A stretch of DNA of 64,000 nucleotides from Epiperipatus broadwayi. Lineage: Eukaryota > Onychophora > Udeonychophora > Euonychophora > Peripatidae. A model generated the notes under the pieces. That model searched no databases and had not been told where the DNA came from. It was given only the letters and a program-made list of their open reading frames with translations. The stretch spans positions 6,666,098 to 6,730,097 of the forward strand of contig JAQFVV010000017.1 of assembly GCA_028023455.1 (NCBI GenBank), read 5' to 3'. Each line of letters begins with the position of its first letter. Position 1 is the first letter of the stretch. Shown piece by piece: positions 38,156 to 50,355 of the stretch. A program made the position numbers and the translations under genes.

Positions 38156-39649
38156 AAACAAAAAGGGAAAAAATACTATTATGATATATAGTAAATAGCT
38201 TTTTGGTGGAAAATTATAAAGTTAGCCAGAATATTTCTTATTCTGAATCAGATCTTCAGTTGTCTTAATAAGAGAGTGAATGACTTAATAGATTTAATAA
38301 AGCAATGACTGTTGTAATTTCTTCATGTTTATTGTTGAAGGTAACATTATTTAAAACCAGATGTCTTCTTTTTTTTTTTTTAGAATTTTTGGGAATTGTC
38401 TTAAATATATGTGCGGCTTTATATATGTAAAACATTGTAGCAAGTGGGTATTTATTGTAAAATATTTTGAAAGTATTTATTTTTTTATAGTTATGAAGTT
38501 TTATACAAAACATATTTTGCCTTGAACACACATGCATTATATACAAAATAATGGGAGTTTAGTGATAACTTCATTTAATATAGTACAGATTACTATTTAC
38601 TCTTGAGAACCACTTATATTCTACATGGCATGAATTATAGAGAATATCAAACCGTATTTCATGCAGAAAAGTTGTAGGCTTTTTTTTTTTTTTCAGTAAA
38701 TTATCCTTTTAGTTGTTGTTCAAGAACTGAATTTGAATATTATTTAACTGAGATGGTTGGGGAGGTTCATAATTTACGATTTGTCTCACCATGTAACATG
38801 CATACCTATCATTCATTGATCATATCTAGTGCTCTTTTCATGCATAATGGCATTATCATTAAAAAGCAAAGACTTTGAAATGGCAGATTGGCAATAAATA
38901 AATATTCTACTATTGAAGATTTGTAAGGACTGGAATGTTCACCCGTATTTTGTTTTTTACAGTAATTTTTCTGCTTAGTTTGATAATTTTTTTGGCTACA
39001 ATTATTTTATTAATCCTTTCTAATTAGTACAAATCTCTGATCAAATTTAGTTCTAGTAGGTTATCTTTTTTCTTATCTTGTGAATATTGTTATTACTGGA
39101 AGCTCTTGATCTTAAAACGTTAAATTTTATTAGTAGCAATTACGGAAAACGGTGTTTCAACTAATCAAGGATTAATAATTTAATAAGTTTTTAATCCAGA
39201 CATAATTGATGTGTCTTCTCTTAAGCTTATGAAACTGATTTCAAATTTCTTTCACATATGCCTTACATTCTTTTTGCAATAATAAAAACAAATACTCATA
39301 AAAATCATGATGATATAGCACAATTCAAAATTAATTTATGTAAGTGTTGTTTTTAATTCTCTGGATAACTTTAAAAAAGCAAATAAATAAAAATGTCAAC
39401 ATTTTTTACTTAGTTAAATTATAGTGGTTTAAACTGTGGTGTTAATACTATTCTAAAATTTATATAAAGCTATGGAAACAATATAACTTATTAGTTATCA
39501 TTAAAAATAATGCATATGTTTTCTAGATTATATCAGGGATTTTAAGATATTTTTGCTCCCCCATCTCCTTCAGTTAATTCAAAAGTTTATTATACATGAT
39601 ACTGAAGACTTTTGTTATTGGTTACCAAGAATGTAACTTATTTGCTTTA
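38156..39649. other. SRPK intron, plain sequence
   Basis: AT-rich. A minus-strand open frame at 38546-38265 gives a low-complexity product with no domain. Nothing else recognised. Confidence 0.45.
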
Positions 39650-39762
39650 CACAGAGGCAAAACTTTCCATTCAGTAGTGCTACTCAGTGCAAGCCAGAGT
39701 AATCAATGATTGCAGGAAGGTTTATGCATAAAATCCTTATCTAGTGACTATTTGTACAATAT

Positions 39763-39804
39763 TCCCAGACTAATTCCTAGCTTGTAGCTTTCATCAATGA
39801 GGAG
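39763..39804 (-). ncRNA. Hammerhead-like motif, left arm, decayed
   Basis: Minus strand TTGATGA (39797-39791; C3 lost), stem II AGCT/AGCT, GGAA for GAAA, TTAGTC, TGGGA. Two core changes, so it is expected to be dead. Confidence 0.55.
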
Positions 39805-40260
39805 CCTTGGATCTGAGAGCACTGCACTTAGATCTTAGGATCTAATGCAACCCTCCAGTCGTCTCCTTTTACTTTTTTAGCTAGCTATAAATATAGTCCA
39901 AAATGAAAACACAATAATGTTTTCAAGCTAAGCTCATTAGATGTATAGTTGTATAGATTTTAACTGAGTTCAGCATTATAAGCATAAAGAATGGTGATCA
40001 TGTGATGTTTGATGGTTTAATACCAATCCTGCCCAATAGGATTGTGGTAGTTATTAAAGAACCAAAGGCACCAAAAAGTATGGATGATGAACTGAGTTCA
40101 GATCTATACAACTATATAAGCTAATGAGTTTAGCTTAAAAACATTATTGTGTTTTTATTTTGATCTCAAAGCTTTATCGTTAGCTAAAAAAAGTAAAAGG
40201 TGGCTGCTGGAGGTTTACATTAGGTCCTAAGATCTAGGTGCAAAGCTCTCAGATCAAAGA

Positions 40261-40304
40261 CTCCTCACTGATGAAAGCCACAAGCTAGAAACTAGTCTGG
40301 AGAT
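40261..40304 (+). ncRNA. Hammerhead ribozyme-like motif, right arm, core intact
   Basis: Stem I CTCCTCA, core CTGATGA (40268-40274), stem II AGC-CACAA-GCT, GAAA (40288-40291), CTAGTC with the GTC site ending at 40297, then TGGAGA. Core and cleavage triplet match the consensus. Stem I has one A-C mismatch and one G-T. Stem III is ACTAGT, self-complementary. There is an A-A opposition at the base of stem II, as in other family A copies. Confidence 0.75.
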
Positions 40305-40465
40305 ATTGGATGAGTAGGTACTAGATAGGGATTTTATGCACAAACCTTCTTGCATCCATGGATAACTCTGGCTTGCACTGGGTGGCGCTACTATATGGAG
40401 AGTTTAGCCTCTATGAAAAACAGCTTATGTAGGCATAAAAAATGGTGATCATGTGATTATTTGAT

Positions 40466-41199
40466 AATATTATGCATAATTTTTACTTTGGCTAATCAAC
40501 AGTAAGTCCTGTAAGTTGTCAAAACATTAGATAAAGTAATAGTGTTTGGTCCTCAATCATTATTATACATAATAAGCAGTTCTAGGAAAAGTGGTTAAAA
40601 TGAAAGATTTATATTTTATACATATAAAAAAAATTCCATGAAATTATATTTCTTGAAAAACAATAAATTACGAGTACAGTATAGTATTAAGATTATTAAA
40701 AAATAAAATAGAAATTTATATAATATTAGTATTAAGATTATTTGTATATCATAAGTTAATGATCAACTTATAAAATCTTTTTTTTTTTTTTAAAAAAAAA
40801 AAAAAAATCATTGAAATTCCTGAATGCCGGGGGAGGGGGGTAATTTAGCAGATTTTAATTGCTTTGAAATGTGTGTATATTTATATTTGTATTTAAATAT
40901 GTTTAATTTAAATTCAATATGTATTTAAATGTAGAACTTTATATATAATAATAATGAATGACGATGATCATCATGATGATAAACAATCACTTATAAAAAA
41001 GGTATGGTCAATTCTAACTCCAAGAAGAAAGAAGGAAATGTGAGGGGGGGGAGAAGGAGAGTCTCTTTAGAAATAAGTTTTGCAAATGACTATAGAGATT
41101 GATCTGTGAACCCCAAATATATTTACATATAGAATATGTCGGTCCATTTTTTTTTTGTATACATTGGTATTTTACAATGTTATCTTTTAACTTCTTCAA
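40466..41199. other. SRPK intron, low-complexity
   Basis: Poly-T/poly-A run (40782-40807), G runs (40830-40841, 41044-41051) and a short imperfect gatgatcatcatgat inverted motif (about 40963-40980). No gene. Confidence 0.5.
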
Positions 41200-43800
41200 C
41201 AGAAATGTTTTCTTTCTGAAATGACTTCAACGTCATGTTTAATTGTAGCTCTCCAATGAATTTATTACCTACCATATCTCCCCACTGGAAATAATTGGTA
41301 TTGAATTTCTTTAGAATGCCTTTGAGATAATTCTAGTTAAATAAATGGGATAGAAGTCTATCATGAAAACCATATCCACGTTTATTATAAAACATTTTTT
41401 AGAAAGTATTGCATTGTTCATTTCGTTTTAAATATCCAGTCCAACGAAGATGTGATTTAACAATAGTGGACTCTATAGTATCACATCCATAAAGTTGAAG
41501 AACATACTGATTGGGTTTAAGATCTTGCCATTATATTTTTAAAATTTTATGGAACAACCTTAAATGAAACTTGTCCATGTCTCACTTTCATATAATAAAT
41601 TAGGTAAAATAACAGCTCTATGTAAAGCTAATTTAGTTGCACTAAAATTATATCTCTGTAATGAATTGTTCTCATTTTTAATTTAGTAAGAACATTTCTA
41701 GTACATTAGAGTCTATATTGTATTCCAACATCTAAGTCCATCTTTTGATTTAAGAAACTATTAAGGTATTTAAATTGGTTTCCATTCTCAAATTGGTAAC
41801 CATCCAGGTTAAAAGTTGCTGAACATTTTTTTTCTATTACAGGCTGATAACAACCTTGAGCTTTTTGAATAATAATTAATAAATGGCAAAAAATAGCACA
41901 GTCATCCGCATAGTGTAAATCCAGAATGGAAACAAGTCAAGTTTTTGTTTTTATTTTTAATCAATTGAAATTAAAAATTCCACCATCAAATCTATCATAA
42001 CTTTATTTCTGTTTATTAAATCACACCATTGTCATAAAAATTTGGAGCAAGTGCACGACTTTGTTAAATATCAGTTTTGATTTTAAATGCTTCAAATTTT
42101 CCACCTGTAATAATAACATATTTTTCTCTCATTTCATCATTTAAGAAGACAGTATAATACAAAAAAGTTTTGTTGAAGAGCAATTAATTTCAAAAAATAT
42201 CATAGATTTGTTTGATTAACTGAATCAAATGCCCTGATCAAATCAATAAAAGCATTATACACTTATCTAGTACTTGCCTGACAACAAAAAACTATGTTTA
42301 CAATGCTTCTTGATCATTTTTAAAACCATACTGTGAGCCTCTGGTAAGCATTCATCTATGATGGAAACAATCTATTCAATAAAAGCCTTCAAAGTTATGT
42401 TGCTGTAGAGGATAGTGATATTCCGTGATGATTATTTTAATCTTGTCTGTTCCCTTTGTTTTTGAAAATAAGAACTATAAAACAGCCTTTCCATTTTTAA
42501 AATCACAGGGTTATTTTGACTTTATCACATTGGATATCTTTGTCCAAAGTCTAAATGAATTGATAAAATGGACATATCAAAATATGATCAAAATACTTTT
42601 TCCAGCTGTTTGAAATATTATTGCCATCCTATAAGAGATTACCATTGCTAGATTTGATTGTGATGTCGTGTCTCAGGTTCTTGTTTCTTTCAGTGCATCA
42701 AAAAAAAAAAAATCTTGACTGACCATAATCAGCATATGTTAATCATCTTTACAATTTCAACCAGCAATTATTTTCAAGCCTTTTTATTATCATTCTACAT
42801 TTGTTTTCAGATTTTTATATGTTGTATGGAGCAGAAAATGTCACATATTTCCTTTTAATCAAATCACTTATAATATCATTATTGGAAAACCAATCATGTT
42901 CTCCTTTTTTTTTTTTAGTGAACCTTAGGATAAATTTACTTGCATCCATAATATATTCCTTAAGAGCTTTTTGGCTTGAACAATATGACAGTCCTGAGAA
43001 TGCATATTAGCATTTTAGTGTTTAATAGTTATTGAAATTCTTTTTAAGATTGAACATCAGTTTTCTTATGAGAATGTTTGCAATAATATCTATTTTTTAA
43101 TGCAACTATCATTCTAATCTTTGAAATACTAATCTATGATCCACCCAAACATTTGCATTTGTAAGTACTTACATAATATGAACTTTTCTTATATTCTCTT
43201 TTTTTTTTCCTATGTCAAATGCGTTGACTGGGAAGTGAATCCAGGCCAGCTGTTTGGAAGGCAACTATGCTAACCACAAGGCCACCAACGCTTGTAATCT
43301 ACTAAATACTATTGTTTTGAGTATGGATGAATCCATGTTTTTTTATAAATTTTTTTCCCTAAACAAAGTATTTGTAATAGTCAATTTATAATTTTGTGCA
43401 ATAATTCAATAACAGCAAACCCATTTGAATTTGCAACTTTGATACCATTATTTTAAATAACTTTTGGTTAACAACTATTTCTTGCATTAGCAAATGCATT
43501 AAAGTCTCGAAGAAGAAAAATTTGATCTTTTAAGGGTGTTGCTGTAGTAATGTTATCCAACAATGAAATGTTTTCCTTCTCTGAATTCTCTAAATGTAAA
43601 GTTGGAGTGTTTATAGTAGAAACATTGTGTAAGATGAACTTTAACATCATTAACTTCTCATTTATACAATGAGGAATTCCAGAAATAGAAGATAGTAAAT
43701 TAGACTTCACAGCAAATCCAACTTGATGTATTCTCTTACTTTTCACTGACTGATTTTCAAAAAACAAATTTGTAATTATCCAATTGTTCTATTAAACATC
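41200..43800 (-). mobile_element. LINE, APE endonuclease to C-terminus, decayed
   Basis: Minus-strand reading. Endonuclease 43767-43468: VGFAVKSNLL, INEKLMMLKF, LRDFNAFA (DFNA in place of GDFNA). RT about 42270-42200: AFIDLIRAFDSVN (motif A Asp). About 41930-41885: LDLHYADDCAIF (motif C). Then FKYLNSFLNQKMD and a C-terminal HLRWTGYLKR block with FNTNYFQWGDMV near 41450-41270. Order and spacing are those of one LINE of about 2.6 kb. Frequent stops. It is distinct from the RTE-like family by its C-terminus. A tRNA-Gly-like insert (43221-43291) interrupts it. Confidence 0.75.
43221..43291 (-). pseudogene. tRNA-Gly(TCC)-like pseudogene
   Basis: Minus strand, 71 nt: acceptor GCGTTGG/TCAACGC, D arm with TTGTGGTTAGC, anticodon loop CTTCCAA, T arm CTGGA-TTCACTT-CCCAG (4 of 5). 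Downstream atttgacata matches the copy at 27893. It sits inside the LINE at 41200-43800. Decayed SINE head rather than a gene. Confidence 0.65.
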
Positions 43801-44429
43801 CTTCTTCTGGGAGACAAATTTTACTAAGCGCATCTATATTGATCTTAAATCTTGATAGCTTTTTATCCACTGATCAATTTCTTTATTCTTCTTGAAATGT
43901 TTATATTAAGCAAAGTTCATATTTTTTATGTGATCTATATTTACAAAAAAAGAGGTTTATAATGTAATACCTTTAGTACTATCACTGCTTCTTTCTTTAC
44001 TACTACTGATGTTATTACTATTGCCATTATTTCTGTTGCTATAATAAGTAATCCACCAGGTGAAATAATGGGGATAGATCATTTGTAGACCATATTTTTT
44101 TAGTGAGATTGTTTACATGGTTGTGGCAGTGTTATGATCAGTTTTTAGCATGAGCTTAGAACATGATTTTTTAAACTCTACTATCCCACTTTGCAACTGC
44201 CACTTTTTAAATTAAGAGTGACATTAATCTAATATCAGACTTCCAAATGGAGCTTCTGACTACTGAATTTTACTGTCAGTATACTTTTGTTTTTTTTTTA
44301 AAAAAAAAAACCCTGATATCAGTCATACATCCAATCATATGGCTGCCTCAGAAATTATTGCACCAAGCCATGACCAATTGATTTACTTTTTATAAGATTT
44401 TTTTTTAAAAATAAACATAGACCCATTGA
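43801..44429. other. SRPK intron, plain sequence
   Basis: Possibly the 5' part of the LINE, but no motif is readable. Poly-T/A at 44289-44310. Confidence 0.4.
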
Positions 44430-45430
44430 AAAATAATTTTCAGTTTACCACTGAAAATCTGATGACGGAACACTCAAAGCCCTTATTGATGCCAGTAGTA
44501 TTATCATACTCATATTGACCTTAAATCACTGTGACCCCTCACATACAGGATCTTAATATGTCCATTTAAATATACAGAAGAGGGATGGGCAGAATACAGT
44601 CTGAATATGCATTGCTATACTAAACTTAATGTAATAAACATCACATGACTACCACATCATGCTTACTGTATGTGGCATATGTGTAGTGAGTTTTGCCTGT
44701 TTAAACAATGTAATTATAAGGGAGTTGAACTCAGACTTCCAAGCTCACTACAGCTATCCATTCCATCTTATACAACTGATAAATACAACCACATATGTGA
44801 GGGGTCAGAATGACTTAATGTGGGTATGACAATAACATTGGCATCAACAAGTGCTTTGAGCTTTCCCTCCTCAGATTTTCAATGATATGGATGGCTGAAG
44901 AGTTGGAAAGGTGCAGAGGATTGAAGCTTGTCTATTAAGGTTGGAAGATTTGCCATCTTAATATAAACTGAGTACTGATTGTATATATGTGTGATAGATG
45001 ATGATCTGAACCAACTGATGAGTGCTGATTCAGCACAAATACGCATATTGGAGATCATTAGAGTGATTTAGGATCAACATGTTTATCACTATAATATTAG
45101 CATCAACAAAGGCTTTGAGCATTCCATTTCTCAGATTTTTAATGATATGGATGACTGAAGAGTTGGAGGGTTGAGAAGATTGAAGCTTGTCCATTAAAGT
45201 TGGAAATTTAGCTACTTAATACAAATTGAGTACTGATTATATATATATATATGTGGGAAATGATGATCTGGATCAACTGATGAATGCTGGTTCAACACAA
45301 AGTATGTATATTGGACATTTATTTATTTTTCCATGTGAGTGATCAAGGATAGCTGTTGTATAAGATGGAGTGGATAGCTGTAGGAGCTTGAAAGTCCCTT
45401 ATAATTACATTAAGTTTAATATAGACATAT
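44430..45430. repeat. Family B complex: inverted and tandem units
   Basis: 44435-44560 (tgaaaatctgatga ... caaagcccttattgatgc) is the inverse of 44795-44905 (atcaacaagtgctttgagct ... ctcagattttcaatga). Two tandem + strand units follow (44795-45060, 45061-45425), each with the TA/TG microsatellite and a hammerhead-like motif. The last ends with ggagcttgaaagtccctta. A left-arm terminus (gggagttgaactcagacttc) is at 44721. Confidence 0.8.
45001..45058 (+). ncRNA. Hammerhead-like motif, family B, one core base missing
   Basis: Distal stem I ATGATC/GATCAT (45001-45006 with 45053-45058), proximal stem I CCAA/TTGG (45011-45014 with 45048-45051), core CTGATGA (45015-45021), stem II GTGCT/AGCAC. All helices are perfect. 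The second core strand reads AAA instead of GAAA (45037-45039), so G12 is deleted and it should be inactive. A second, more decayed unit has CTGATGA at 45277-45283. Confidence 0.68.
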
Positions 45431-45837
45431 GTGTATTTAAATATTATATAGATATATATGTGGTTAACTCATTAAATTAGTATTTACATAATTGATTTGC
45501 ATTTTTTATAAATTCTTATTTATTTGTTTGTCTGACTCCTAGAGTATAATTTTCTTAATAGGGAATCGGGAGTTCAATTATAGCAGCAAAACAATTTCTA
45601 ATACAATTACCTACACTAAAATTGTTATTAAATTAAAAGCAATTTAATACTTTTTATCTGTAACATTATATATATTATATATATATATATATATCATTGA
45701 TGTCAAGTTTTATAAAATATCAATTTTTATTGACAATGAAATATTTATTTGATTAAGAAATTCCTCGTTATTTTTGGTATTTTTTTTATATTTTTTAAAA
45801 ATATTATTATAAATTCATTTTGAAATATAATCAAAAT
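45431..45837. other. SRPK intron, plain sequence with TA microsatellite
   Basis: TA run at 45667-45694. Nothing else. Confidence 0.5.
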
Positions 45838-46115
45838 ATGTATCTTTACTGTTTTCCTGAAGGTTTGTGATGATGGTGTTCTAGTTGTATTTTTATATTG
45901 GACTATTTCCATCATCTAATATGAGTATTGAATGTCTTTAGAAAAATTTAACTTTATTTAAATATTCCAAATACATTCAACTGCTGGTAATAGCACTAAG
46001 AGTTGAACATATTTGGAATATTTAAATAAAGTTAATTTTTTCTAAAGACATTCAATACTCATATTAGATGATGGAAATAGTCCAATATAAAAATACAATG
46101 TATCTTTACTGTTTT
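45838..46115. mobile_element. Hairpin SINE-like insertion with 18-bp direct repeats
   Basis: The phrase atgtatctttactgtttt occurs at 45838-45855 and 46098-46115. Between them is a 242-bp element: 29 bases (cctgaaggtttgtgatgatg ...), then two 98-base arms (45885-45982, 46001-46098) that are near-perfect inverted complements around an 18-base loop. The terminus matches the inverse of the SINE end at 58632-58655 (catcacaaacaaaccttcag g). Long direct repeats of this kind fit LINE-driven insertion. Confidence 0.85.
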
Positions 46116-46311
46116 TATAAATGGTAAGTAATACCTTAATGAAATATCTACTTAATTTATTTTGGTGTTTTTAGGTGCAATTTTTTTCTTCTAATTTTTC
46201 AATATCTCCACTATACCTTAATATAATTAAAACATTGTTTTCTTGTGGATTTTTTTTATTACTATCATTATGCTTATATTTTCTATTTAAAATATATACA
46301 TTATATGAGTA

Positions 46312-46592
46312 CCAAACTCTCCATACAGTAGTGCCACCAAGTGAAGCCTTTGTAATCGATGAATGCAGGAAGGTTTGTGCATAAAATCCCTATCTAGTGC
46401 CTACTCATCCAATATCCCCAGACCAGTTTCTAGCTTGGCTTTGACATGGATTTTATGCACAAATCTTCCTGCATCCATTGATTATTAAGATTTGCACTTG
46501 GTGGCACTACCATATGGAGAGTTTGATACTTTTCTTAACAGCATGTGTAAGCATATGAAATGGTGATTATGTCATGTATTGATGGTTATTTA
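46312..46592. repeat. Family A short fold-back element
   Basis: Left end caaactctccatacagtagt gccacc, right end ggtggcactaccatatggag agtttg, then the distal end ggtgattatgtcatg. The hammerhead centre has been deleted (gaccagtttctagcttggct followed directly by the right arm). Confidence 0.85.
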
Positions 46593-47689
46593 CATTATAC
46601 TTGTATTGTGTACATAATTATTATATTAGTAATTAAAATATTTTTTTTATATTTGTTATTGCTAGTACAGGTTGTAATTCATTATTATTATAACTGACTT
46701 TTATATATATATATACTATCAATTATTTGTCCCATTTCATTTTTAAATTCAAAAACCCATGCTTTATTTTAATTTGTAATATTCTTTAAATTTGTGTTAT
46801 AGTATTTTGATCCCCAATATAGTTTTATTAACATTTCACTTTTTGCTTTAATTTTGAATCCTTTTTTTTTTACATTACTTGATAATGACAAAAGGGACAT
46901 AATTAATTTTTTTTTTAAATATATTTTTATCTTTATTTTCAATTGTTTTTATTTGTTAAATTTATAACAAATTTATTATGGTTAATCATCTTTATTACTT
47001 TATTTACAAACTAGTTCCACCTTACATAGCAGGGTGAGAATAAAATTTGATGAAAAAATTAATTTCTAACATCCAACTTATCATTTATATACATATATTC
47101 CTCATCATCAATTAAATAACAAATAAACAAACTTGTTGATTTTGTATATACGCTAACATACACTAATATATAAAGATATTAAAAATTAATTTTTATGCCG
47201 GTGGCCCGGTAACATTATATTTCTGTGTTTTTGCATAGCATCAACGCCATTAAGCGGCTGACATGATCTAACAGAACAGTACCCATTATTCTTATATTTT
47301 TGTGTTCATTACATTTTTTTAAATATCCAAATCATAATGAAAAACATAATTATTTTTATTTATGTTAGTAATCTTTGGTCATTTTTGTCTAAAAAGTTTT
47401 GTGATGAAGAATTATCCAGAATGGAAAAGGAATGTTTTTTTTTTGTGCGGGTGTGTGTTCATAATTTAATAATTGCTGCTGTCATTCATATTCAAGACAA
47501 CATCTGGGATCTTTTATTATAAAGTGTCATCTTCTTTAACTTTTATCATTATTTTCAACAATAAATATTTCAGTATTTTCTCTAAAATGTTGCTTATAGT
47601 TTGTTTTTAGACAATTTGCAATTTCTTGGGTTTTTTTTTTTTTTCTGATACCATGAATATTTAGAGGAGGGAAACACATGCTATATATT
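46593..47689. other. SRPK intron, no supported gene
   Basis: AT-rich. A short segment at 47197-47270 is more GC-rich (gccggtggcccggtaac) but has no tRNA fold. Confidence 0.4.
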
Positions 47690-47770
47690 TTTTGAGCATT
47701 TATTCCTAGGACAGCTGGCGGTCATATTACCACATCTATAGCACCTGAAACAACCAGATAGTTTAATTTT
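47690..47770 (-). mobile_element. Zinc-knuckle-like remnant of a retroelement gag/ORF1
   Basis: Minus strand reads VKLSGCFRCYRCGNMTASCP and ends in a basic stretch. This resembles a C-x2-C-x-H-x-C knuckle with His replaced. Flanking minus-strand frames to about 48580 are broken and unrecognised. Low confidence. Confidence 0.3.
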
Positions 47771-50056
47771 CAAATACAACCATGTTTTGAAATTGCTCAA
47801 GCATTTGTATACATATTATTGATCATTTAAATCCAAAAGTGTTTGGTTGACCATATAAAGTATTTAATTATTAATACCATTGCAATATTTTCAAGAGTTT
47901 AAGAGATCATTCCATAAATTGTGTTTTATAAGTGTCTACATGCTTGATCTACATAGGGTAATATTAGAATTCTTTAATAAGTCATAAATTTTGTCATCAT
48001 TCAAGATTTTAAATTTTTGTTGTCTCATTTCATTCTTTCACTTGCAAAAAAACCTTAGCATCAGTTTAGGGAGACAAAATTAATAAAATTTATCAATACC
48101 AAACTCCTAATGTATATAAATAATCATTATATGCTGGGCTTAAAAACAATGACTGTTCTATAGAATTGTCAACATAATAAATTATTGTGCCTACGGTTTT
48201 AAATTTGCAATGATCAGTCATTTAACTATCAAATGTGACAGGTTGTAAGATCCTACCTCATGATACACTAAGTCGTGTTTTTGCTTACCATGTCTACAAT
48301 CTGTGTTTGAGTCAAACTCAAGTGAACCTTGAAATTTTTTTAATGCCACAAACAGGCTTAGATAGATATTCCACAGTCAACCCAGTTAGATATTCTATTT
48401 TTAGTTAGAACGAAAAGCTCCAGGCATCTGGATTGCTCAGATGAATGTAAATTTGTTGATGTTTGGAAAAACAATTGTTATACGGTGAAGTTTTTACCAT
48501 TATTATGGAGTATAAGTATATTCATGTTCCTACAGGCCTTGAGTCTCTTAAGTTTTTTCACAAAGCATATTTTAGTATTAACAAGTTGAGAGTCAAATTC
48601 ATTATTTACTGATTTTCAATTAATTTTTTTTATTATCAATTAGTCATCTTCTCTGTTCCAATCAGTTGCTTTAGCTAGTGATTATTAGTTCCTTTTCCCC
48701 CTCCTTCATGTTCTTTTTGCTCAGTTTACCTAGAATCCTGAGGTCTGAGCTATAGATGATGTGATGATAGTGTTTTTTTTACTTGACTAGTTTTCTTTAT
48801 AATAATTTATTAAGCTTTTGTAAAATTGTTGATGATGGATAGAAGCATTGTTTGGAGTATTTGTTTAGCACTCATTTTTATCTCAGTATTGGGAAAGAAT
48901 TTGCTTTTAGCAGAATCTTCTGTCTATGCTATATATTTTTAAAGTATTATTGGAAGAATTAAATTTTTGTAAAGTTTTAATTCTAATATGTTAGAATAGA
49001 GGTTTTTTAAAAAAATAAATGTATCATTAAGTATATATTTGTTTTTTGTTTTTTTGTTTTTCAGTTTCTTGATTTAGGATGTATTGGATGACATTGTTAT
49101 CTATATAATTATAAATAAAGACAGAAATATAATTCAAAACCTTTGAAATAATCTGATTGACAATAATTCAGGAGCTTTTTACTAGTAGAATTCAAAATAG
49201 TATATTTATTAATCATCCCTATATCTTAATTCATATCCGGTCTGGGCAAACTTGGAAAATTTAATCAGCTTAGGATTTTTATTTCAGGTAAACAGCCGAT
49301 AGACAACCCTACTATTCATCGACTGATGATCACGAATGTATATTTAAATATGCTTAGCTATAAAGTAAAACAAGAATGGAAAACTGATTAAATTTTTATT
49401 GCGAACCATTGGCAGACCTGATGAGCATTTCTTTCTATTTTACTCTTTCTCTATGGAGGCTTTTGAAAGGGGATTTAGATTAACAGTTGGCTATTTAAAG
49501 TCTGTTTTATTTCATTGTTTTTCAAATATAAAATATTATTAACAAATAAAAATATTAGCTATACAAGACCATTACAGATACTTAGTTTTAGTGAGATCCA
49601 GGCTTACAGTGTACAACTGAATATGAGAATAATATATAGGGCCTTTCAGAGAAAATGCAAGGGCTGGGGCAACTAATATTTTAGAAGCCCTTCAAAATTT
49701 AAAATAAGAATTTGGTGAGAGAGAGAGAGAAGAAATGAGAGTTTTTACTTATAGGGCCAAAAACAAGATTCAGCGAGTAGTTAAGTAAGTCGCAGAAATA
49801 AGCAGATCCAGATAGCACATGGATAGGGTAGATTCACTCTAGCACTGTTAGTATCGTAAAACCCTATTAGCGCAAAACTGACTGATAGGGGGCTGAGACT
49901 ATTAGTTCTGCCGATTACCAAGCACTGCGGTCACTTTCATCATGAGCCATCAAATTGGCACCTCATCTCTAAATTGGCTTACGGTTTTGACTCGTGGTAT
50001 GCTTGCTTGGAAAAGTTTTTCTCAAATATTTTTTGGGGGAATTTAACTGTAAAATT
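47771..50056. other. SRPK intron, no supported gene
   Basis: Includes an imperfect inverted pair (gaaaatttaatcagctta near 49255 and actgattaaatttttatt near 49385), a GA microsatellite (49717-49730) and a more GC-rich stretch at 49780-50000 of unknown origin. Confidence 0.4.
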
Positions 50057-50058
50057 GA

Positions 50059-50355
50059 GACCATTTTATGAGCTGTGACATTGCTTTGCTATCTCCTATA
50101 TTTTTTGTTAACATTTAAGACCATTTTATGAGCTGTGACATTGCTTTGCTAACTCCTATATTTTTTGTTAACATTTAAGACCATTTTATGAGCTGTGACA
50201 TTGCTTTGCTAACTCCTATATTTTTTGTTAACATTTAAGACCATTTTATGAGCTGTGACATTGCTTTGCTAACTCCTATATTTTTTGTTAACATTTAAGA
50301 CCATTTTATGAGCTGTGACATTGCTTTGCTATCTCCTATATTTTTTGTTAACATA
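50059..50355. repeat. 60-bp tandem array, about 4.9 copies
   Basis: The unit gaccattttatgagctgtga ... cctatattttttgttaacat ttaa repeats with exactly 60-base period. The outer two copies read ctatctccta and the inner three ctaactccta, the only visible difference. Near-identity means recent expansion. Confidence 0.95.

Larger units (their letters stand above)
39650..40465. repeat. Family A fold-back element, two full arms (best example)
   Basis: Left arm 39655-40030 from aggcaaaactttccattcag to the centre near 40030; right arm 40030-40410 back to ctatatggagagtttagcct. Both arms carry the same landmarks in inverted order (gtgcctttggttctttaat region, catcacatgatcacc, agatcttaggatctaatgc, caatattcccagac versus gtctggagatattgg). 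Both arms carry a hammerhead-like motif. A distal end unit (ggtgatcatgtgat) follows to 40465. Confidence 0.88.

Noticed and set aside
44452-44475. CTGATGACGGAACAC as a hammerhead core in family B
   Set aside because: GGAA is not GAAA and there is no stem II; the conserved phrase belongs to another part of the repeat.
47197-47270. tRNA-like GC-rich segment
   Set aside because: No D/T arm pairing or A/B box spacing on either strand.
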